This document shows, one piece after another, positions 6,324-7,018 of a stretch of 7,018 nucleotides of DNA. The number at the start of each line of letters is the position of its first letter. Positions within the stretch are counted from its first letter, which is position 1. Source of the stretch: an uncultured Clostridium sp. GTDB lineage: Bacteria > Bacillota_A > Clostridia > Lachnospirales > Lachnospiraceae. The stretch is from NCBI GenBank assembly GCA_947174825.1, contig CAMWKN010000078.1, positions 1 through 7,018 on the forward strand. The letters run 5' to 3'. Made by a program: the position numbers and the translations under genes. Below the pieces are notes generated by a model. That model was not told the DNA's origin. It worked only from the letters and a program-made list of their open reading frames with translations, and ran no database searches.

Positions 6324-7018
6324 CTACACACTCCATGATTTCGGAATCATGATTTCCCGATATAAATTAACGGAAAAACGGTCACTCATACAGGCAATAT
6401 AATCACAGACCACCCGTCTGGCAGGCTCCCCCTCCCTGATCAGCAGGCAAAATTCCTCCGGCATTTTCTCCAGACGATGAATATAGTATTCATAGAGCTG
6501 TTCTATCATATGTTCCACCTTACGCTCCTCTCCCTTGGCTGTGGGATTGGTATAAACCGTTTGAAAAAGAAACTTGCGCAAAGCAAACATTGCCTCTTCC
6601 ACTTCCGGGGACATACAGATATCATTTTTCCCTTCACTGTTATGTACAATATCATGCACCAGCGTGTTCAAACGCTGATTCGTAGCATTTCCCAAAATAT
6701 CCGTCAAGTCGGAAGGAATTTCTTCTTCATGAATAATCCCGGCACGAATGGCATCGTCAATATCCGAATTAATATAGGCAATCTTATCTGACAAACGGAC
6801 AATCTTGCCCTCTAAGGTCATTGGTGTCAGTCTGGTCTGGTGGTTGAGGATACCATCCCGCACCTCTTTGGTTAAATTTAATCCCTCCCCGTCCTTTTCC
6901 AGACGCTCCACCACCCGAACACTCTGCTCATTGTGATGAAATCCACCATACTCTTTCGTAATTCGGTCTAAGGCACGTTCCCCGGCATGCCCAAAGGGGG
7001 TGTGTCCCAGATCATGCC
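6324..7018 (-). CDS. dgt: Deoxyguanosinetriphosphate triphosphohydrolase-like HD-domain protein, C-terminal part
   Basis: The visible 230 residues are the C-terminal two thirds of a dGTPase-family protein; the N-terminus lies beyond the right edge (usual length about 330-345). These enzymes hydrolyse dNTPs, classically dGTP, to deoxynucleoside plus triphosphate. At the edge stands the HD motif HDLGHTPFGHAGERAL (visible residues 1-16), which supplies metal ligands. FHHNEQSVRVVERL follows at 26-39, a block typical of the family. A further candidate metal ligand is Asp77 in RLSDKIAYINSD. The C-terminus ends NLYREIMIPKSW, like many full-length members, so the 3' end is intact. The frame was extended by hand to the edge from 6914; no stop intervenes. 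True substrate preference (dGTP or several dNTPs) cannot be read here. It is closed by its own terminator. Confidence 0.92.
   Translation of the reverse strand, partial: HDLGHTPFGHAGERALDRITKEYGGFHHNEQSVRVVERLEKDGEGLNLTKEVRDGILNHQTRLTPMTLEGKIVRLSDKIAYINSDIDDAIRAGIIHEEEIPSDLTDILGNATNQRLNTLVHDIVHNSEGKNDICMSPEVEEAMFALRKFLFQTVYTNPTAKGEERKVEHMIEQLYEYYIHRLEKMPEEFCLLIREGEPARRVVCDYIACMSDRFSVNLYREIMIPKSWSV

Overview
The window is a chromosomal housekeeping segment of a low-to-moderate GC Firmicute. It most likely comes from class Clostridia, perhaps Lachnospiraceae. I infer this from the dgt-dnaG-rpoD-trmK gene order, strong AGGAGG-type ribosome binding sites and the presence of a TGS-domain nucleoside kinase. 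That is recognition from memory, not a database search.

Every gene I can support lies on the minus strand, so transcription runs from high to low coordinates. From upstream to downstream: (1) the 3' part of dgt, a dGTP triphosphohydrolase-like HD protein cut by the right edge (7018-6324); (2) a 173-bp gap holding a strong A/T-rich intrinsic terminator (6285-6229) that closes the dgt unit; (3) dnaG primase (6150-4363); (4) rpoD/sigA, the primary sigma factor (4304-2799), with an unusual Lys/Ala/Ser/Thr-rich N-terminal extension of about 130 residues; (5) trmK, tRNA m1A22 methyltransferase, whose start overlaps the rpoD stop (about 2799-2095); (6) a TGS/SAD-domain nucleoside (uridine-type) kinase (1992-307); (7) a 138-bp gap with two abutting hairpins; (8) the first 56 codons of folD, cut by the left edge (168-1).

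dnaG and rpoD form the classical macromolecular-synthesis pair, linking replication priming with the housekeeping sigma factor. trmK is translationally coupled to rpoD. The kinase follows trmK after 102 bp with no visible terminator, so it may share the transcript. dgt (dNTP pool), the kinase (nucleoside salvage) and folD (one-carbon units for purine and thymidylate synthesis) give the region a nucleotide-metabolism flavour around a replication/transcription core.

I found no mobile element, CRISPR array, RNA gene or defence system. The window is ordinary core genome. The points most worth a second look are the basic extension on the sigma factor, a ten-base homopolymer at the domain boundary of the kinase gene, and the double hairpin before folD.
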